DNA from: Discostella pseudostelligera
Lineage: Eukaryota > Bacillariophyta > Thalassiosirophyceae > Thalassiosirales > Thalassiosiraceae
DNA length: 10,061 nucleotides
Assembly (NCBI GenBank): GCA_036940085.1
Contig: JALLBK010001138.1
Location: 1-10,061, forward strand
Reading direction: 5' to 3'
A program made the position numbers and the translations under genes. Numbering within the stretch: position 1 is the first letter of the stretch; each line of letters begins with the position of its first letter. Below the pieces are notes generated by a model. That model worked only from the letters and a program-made list of their open reading frames with translations, was not told the DNA's origin and ran no database searches. Below are positions 7,494 to 10,061 of this stretch, in pieces.

Positions 7494-7511
7494 GCTCTCT
7501 GGAGAGAGAGC
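7494..7511. terminator. 7-bp perfect hairpin near transcript 3' ends
   Basis: GCTCTCT (7494-7500), loop GGAG and AGAGAGC (7505-7511) form a perfect stem. A similar CTCTC/GAGAG hairpin occurs in the other convergent spacer (1527-1539). A role in 3'-end formation or in separating convergent transcripts is inferred. Confidence 0.3.
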
Positions 7512-7583
7512 ATTTTGACGGTAAAACGAATTATTATTTACACCTTACATCCATCTATTGCGAAATACTACAATTCCAAGTAA

Positions 7584-7589
7584 AATAAA
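7584..7589 (+). terminator. AATAAA poly(A) signal
   Basis: A canonical AATAAA lies 243 nt after the stop codon of the PDZ membrane-protein gene, inside TAAAATAAAC. It would give a 3' UTR of about 260-270 nt. No other candidate hexamer was seen in this spacer on this strand. Confidence 0.5.
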
Positions 7590-7696
7590 CAACCTTGAAC
7601 CATCATCATTTTGTGGGGCCACTACCTACTCTGAACTGCTATGGTTGGAATGATGTGAAATATCCTCTTCCTGTGTTCTCTTTCTTTCGATGTGTT

Positions 7697-8842
7697 TTAC
7701 AAAATGCCACGCATCAATTCCCTCACATCCAAATTCCGTCCGGCCATGGTATGCATCACCAACGTTGGTGGCTTCTTGCCTCGTCCACCTTTTTTCCTGG
7801 TGGGTGTGAGGTTGTTGGCATCGTCTCCATCGCCACCCTCTGGATCATCCTCTTCCTCATCATCGCTAGCAGCATCGGACTTCTTTCGCTTCTTTCCCTT
7901 TGCACTACCACTCCCTTTTCCTCCTCCATCACCACCACTACCCTCTCCCCCTTTCTTTCCATTCTTTTCATTTCCATCTCCACTTCCCAAACCTCTTGCC
8001 AGTGTCTTGGACAATGCAAACACCCCCCGCGCCGCCTGAACTAATTGCTCCTCTTCCAATTTACGTACCTTGGCCACATGGGCCGCACGTACCATGGCCG
8101 CCTCGTGTTGCAATCCCCGCCCAGTCCGTTTGTGATGCAATTCCATACCCGAACGGGCAAGATATTCCACGTAGGCATCCTCTTCGTTGGTGGTGGTGTT
8201 GTTGGTGTGAGAATTATTGTTATTGGATGAGGAAGTGGAAGTGGAGGCAGCGGTAATGGCGGTGGGGAGGGGAGGTTGGGCTATCAATGGTGGGAGGAGC
8301 AGGGGAGGATGATGGGAGGATGGTGTAGTTGAGCCACCGTGTGTTGGTTGAGGCGGATGAATCTCGCCATTTGGATCCTCCACCACACTTTGTTCATTCT
8401 CAGCATCGCCATCTTCATTATCATCCTCATTCTCTTCCTCCATCTCCACCTCACAATAACTTCGATCCACACGTCGTCCCACCCCCACTAGCCGCTGATG
8501 TGCCAATAGTAAGCATGAGTAGGAATTACGCAATCGCCCCAATGATTGGGATTCATATGCCGCTTGCAGTAAATCGGAAATTTCATCGAGGACGGAATCG
8601 ATGGCATTGGTTGCTGGAGGAGTGTACATTGATTCGGCAGCGGCGCCTGCGCCTCTGCTTGATGCTGCAGCAGCTGCGTTGCCAGTGGTGGTTGATTTTC
8701 CTATCACTGGAAATAAAGGATGGGTGGAATTTGCTGCCATTGATTGAGTGATCATTGCAGTAGTATTAGTAGTTGTTGTTACTGCTGATGTAGTAGTAGG
8801 ACCAGAAGTAGAATTGGGAGCAGTTGCGTCTGCGGTCGACAT
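7697..8842 (-). CDS. Low-complexity, probably nuclear protein of unknown function
   Basis: The 381-residue product starts at an ATG (8842-8840) in an A-rich context (ACAAAAAATG). I do not recognise the family. Residues 1-70 are Thr/Ser/Ala-rich. Residues ~78-128 form an amphipathic helical segment (AIDSVLDEISDLLQAAYESQ, then RLRNSYSCLLLAHQRLVGVG). Next come an acidic stretch (131-150), a His/Pro-rich linker (161-195), Ser/Asn runs (200-218) and a second charged helical segment (222-285). A Gly/Lys-rich region follows with a monopartite nuclear signal, KGKKRKK (315-321), an acidic patch (327-341) and a C-terminal LTPTRKKGGRGKKPP, ending in NLDVRELMRGIL. The mix of basic and acidic tracts with an NLS suggests chromatin or RNA association (inference). 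Two ordered islands and a gap-free long frame argue that it is real despite the low complexity. Confidence 0.75.
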   Translation of the reverse strand: MSTADATAPNSTSGPTTTSAVTTTTNTTAMITQSMAANSTHPLFPVIGKSTTTGNAAAAASSRGAGAAAESMYTPPATNAIDSVLDEISDLLQAAYESQSLGRLRNSYSCLLLAHQRLVGVGRRVDRSYCEVEMEEENEDDNEDGDAENEQSVVEDPNGEIHPPQPTHGGSTTPSSHHPPLLLPPLIAQPPLPTAITAASTSTSSSNNNNSHTNNTTTNEEDAYVEYLARSGMELHHKRTGRGLQHEAAMVRAAHVAKVRKLEEEQLVQAARGVFALSKTLARGLGSGDGNEKNGKKGGEGSGGDGGGKGSGSAKGKKRKKSDAASDDEEEDDPEGGDGDDANNLTPTRKKGGRGKKPPTLVMHTMAGRNLDVRELMRGIL

Positions 8843-9097
8843 TTTTTGTTTTTGTTGATTGCGGTGCCTCTCTTATCTCTCTGCTGAAATGGATCCTCGA
8901 AAATGGGCGCTGGCTCGCAAACTAATGTGGGTAGTCTGTACCGATCTGCTATTTGTCAGATCATGAAACAAGAGTGGCAGTACTCTCTCCCCTGGTGGTG
9001 CCGAAACCGAAGCGCAGTCGCCATTGCCACATGGCCATGGTCTTTGTCTTTGTCTTAAGTTTTGCGAGGTCGATAACGCAACGATGACATGGAACTC

Positions 9098-9133
9098 TTC
9101 CCGCCTTTTTCTTCCCGCCGTGTTCACATGTGA
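9098..9133 (-). promoter_or_regulatory. Paired GGCGGGAA sites with adjacent TCACATGTGA palindrome
   Basis: TTCCCGCC occurs at 9098-9105 and 9112-9119, so the minus strand reads GGCGGGAAGAAAAAGG across both sites. The same 16 bases occur on the + strand of the RPL24 promoter at about 3060-3075. A perfect 10-bp palindrome, TCACATGTGA, follows at 9124-9133 and contains a CANNTG E-box. The group lies ~255-290 nt upstream of the start codon at 8842. Motifs are seen; regulation is inferred. Confidence 0.4.
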
Positions 9134-9323
9134 CTCTTTCCGTTCAGCAGGGGTCTACATACATCTTTGGGAATCAGTACGAGACTCGTGATGACAATGA
9201 TGTTATTAATTCCGCCGTTAAGGTTCATCCACATACAGACTCCGACGTACTCCTAGGCAATATGACACTCATTCAAATTCAAAAAGCGAGAAAAGAGAAA
9301 GAGAAGAATCGAGGAGATGGCTT

Positions 9324-9334
9324 TTTGGCGGGAA
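9324..9334 (+). promoter_or_regulatory. E2F-like TTTGGCGGGAA site
   Basis: A single TTTGGCGGGAA, preceded by two more T, lies in the spacer ~480 nt upstream of the nuclear-protein start codon and ~130 nt past the end of the neighbouring gene. It matches the third unit of the RPL24 promoter repeat over its first 11 bases. Confidence 0.35.
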
Positions 9335-9465
9335 TCTCATGTTCACCACCTAACACCAAAATCCAACCCCCATCCACACCATGAACCCGTCCGACCCCTG
9401 CCTACTCCATAACCAATATCAATAGGACTTTGATGCCGCAACCACTCTAACAATAGCCGGGATCA

Positions 9466-10061
9466 CTACAATGTAATAATTTCAGCCATCTTGGCCAACT
9501 TGGCCTCGGCTGTCTCCACCGGATGCATGAGGTACGCCTCCTTCGACTCGGCCGTCGCCGCCCTGCGAGTGAGTTCCGCCATCTTGGGCTCAGCTGTCTC
9601 CGCCCTGGCCATCTCCAGGACTGTGCGAGGAGGTTTGAAGATACTCCTAGATGATTTGTCGGAATGCAATAATAGACACAATACCACACTTACCTGGTTC
9701 CCCCTAAGGACGACTTTGCCAGTAGAGCCGAATTCGTATCCAACTTTTTGGGAAAGATCAAACCTATTGAGTTCTTTGTCTTTGGTTTTCACCTGGGCTA
9801 CAAGCACTCTCGCTTGGGCTTTCAACAATTCGTTATGACCCAATAGCTCATGATAAAGCTTATGTTGCTCCCTTAACTGAAAACCTCTCTTGTTTAGAAG
9901 ATCATGCAGTTCTTTAATCTTCGCATCCTTCTCAGCCATGTCCTCTGCCTCGTCACCCGTGGTGTCCTTCCCTTTCTTTCCGTGTTGATTCGACAAATCT
10001 TCGATTATTGCATCCTTCTCCCTCAGTTGATTCGACAAATCTTTGATTATCGCATCCTTCT
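9466..10061 (-). CDS. Repeat-built coiled-coil protein, 5' partial (C-terminal ~197 residues)
   Basis: The frame is open to the right edge; an apparent start at 10038 is a TTG inside a repeat, so the gene extends beyond the window. The visible part begins with 14-residue units, EKDAIIKDLSNQLR and EKDAIIEDLSNQHG. More charged helix follows (AEKDAKIKELHDLLNKRGFQ, then EQHKLYHELLGHNELLKAQ), then a non-helical stretch and an Ala/Glu-rich end with three related 14-mers (ETAEPKMAELTRRA, ATAESKEAYLMHPV, ETAEAKLAKMAEII). Fourteen residues equal two heptads, so a coiled coil is the likely fold. A strong splice-donor-like CAG|GTAAGT lies at 9694/9693 on the minus strand. An 81-nt intron ending at 9613 would keep the frame but has a weak acceptor, while the better CACAG acceptor (9621) would shift it. 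Unspliced reading is assumed. Function unknown. Confidence 0.65.
   Translation of the reverse strand, partial: KDAIIKDLSNQLREKDAIIEDLSNQHGKKGKDTTGDEAEDMAEKDAKIKELHDLLNKRGFQLREQHKLYHELLGHNELLKAQARVLVAQVKTKDKELNRFDLSQKVGYEFGSTGKVVLRGNQVSVVLCLLLHSDKSSRSIFKPPRTVLEMARAETAEPKMAELTRRAATAESKEAYLMHPVETAEAKLAKMAEIITL
9494..9604 (-). repeat. Degenerate 42/84-bp coding repeat
   Basis: Two similar 27-nt segments at 9494-9520 and 9578-9604 lie 84 nt apart, both containing a form of GGAGACAGC(T/C)GAG on the coding strand. A more diverged copy lies between them, giving a 42-nt/14-residue period in the C-terminal part of the protein. Confidence 0.6.
9984..10061 (-). repeat. 42-bp tandem coding repeat at the window edge
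   Basis: The 36-nt segments 9984-10019 and 10026-10061 are identical except at two positions and have a 42-nt period. They encode EKDAII(K/E)DLSNQ units. The array reaches the right edge and probably continues, since the last segment is cut by the window. Confidence 0.85.

Larger units (their letters stand above)
7341..7696. other. Convergent 3' spacer (356 nt)
   Basis: This lies between the stop codons of two converging genes. It holds a GT-rich stretch after the first stop, a CGCGCGCACGTG segment near 7405, a strong hairpin (7494-7511) and an AATAAA hexamer at 7584-7589 on the + strand. No gene is supported here. Confidence 0.6.
8843..9465. other. Spacer and putative promoter upstream of the nuclear-protein gene (623 nt)
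   Basis: This lies between the start of the 7697-8842 gene and the 3' end of the next minus-strand gene. It contains two minus-strand GGCGGGAA sites, a TCACATGTGA palindrome and a plus-strand TTTGGCGGGAA site, listed separately. A plus-strand open stretch after the GTG at 9130 has a partly protein-like composition but no ATG start; it is not annotated as a gene. Confidence 0.55.

Noticed and set aside
7595..8044. Plus-strand open frames opposite the nuclear-protein gene, some apparently hydrophobic
   Set aside because: The Ser/Phe/Leu-rich content is the complement of Lys/Gly/Glu codons; the minus-strand gene explains the region better.
9130..9384. Plus-strand open frame of 84 codons with a partly protein-like composition
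   Set aside because: It starts only at GTG, lacks an upstream ATG in frame and has no known motif. It could be a lone exon after a CAGCAG acceptor-like site (9142-9147), but no partner exon was found.

Overview
The window reads as nuclear DNA of a diatom or a close stramenopile relative. The evidence is a eukaryotic cytosolic ribosomal protein gene (eL24/RPL24) split by a GT-AG intron. It also includes a dehydrogenase with an N-terminal presequence of the kind used for diatom organelle targeting, and a large type I membrane protein with the diatom-style layout of secreted ectodomain, one membrane helix and C-terminal PDZ domain. Genes are compact, mostly single-exon, on both strands, with microsatellite-rich linkers. 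Assignment below 'diatom-like' is not possible from sequence alone.

Layout, left to right. (1) 2-1480 (+) is the 3' end of a coiled-coil protein gene whose 5' end lies outside the window. (2) 1571-2863 (-) is a D-2-hydroxyacid dehydrogenase, convergent with gene 1. (3) 2864-3244 is a divergent promoter shared with RPL24; it carries a 27-bp tandem repeat whose units contain a GGCGGGAA core. (4) 3245-4230 (+) is RPL24, with a 13-nt coding first exon and a 542-nt intron. (5) 4231-5090 is an 860-nt spacer with three TTTGGCGG-type sites. (6) 5091-7340 (+) encodes a signal peptide / SdrD-B-like / TM / PDZ membrane protein. (7) 7341-7696 is a convergent 3' spacer with a poly(A) signal and a CTCTCT/AGAGAG hairpin. 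(8) 7697-8842 (-) encodes a low-complexity, probably nuclear protein of unknown function. (9) 8843-9465 is a spacer with more TTCCCGCC sites and a 10-bp palindrome. (10) 9466 to beyond 10061 (-) is the 3' part of a gene for a second coiled-coil protein built from 14-residue repeats.

The genes do not form an obvious pathway: translation (RPL24), metabolism (dehydrogenase), cell surface (PDZ protein) and three structural or unknown proteins. The points that stand out are the unusual surface-protein architecture, the repeated E2F-like GGCGGGAA elements found only in three of the non-coding intervals, the hidden first exon of RPL24 with a structured intron, and the 42-nt/14-residue periodicity at both ends of the last gene. 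No CRISPR, transposon, tRNA, rRNA or virus-derived gene was seen.
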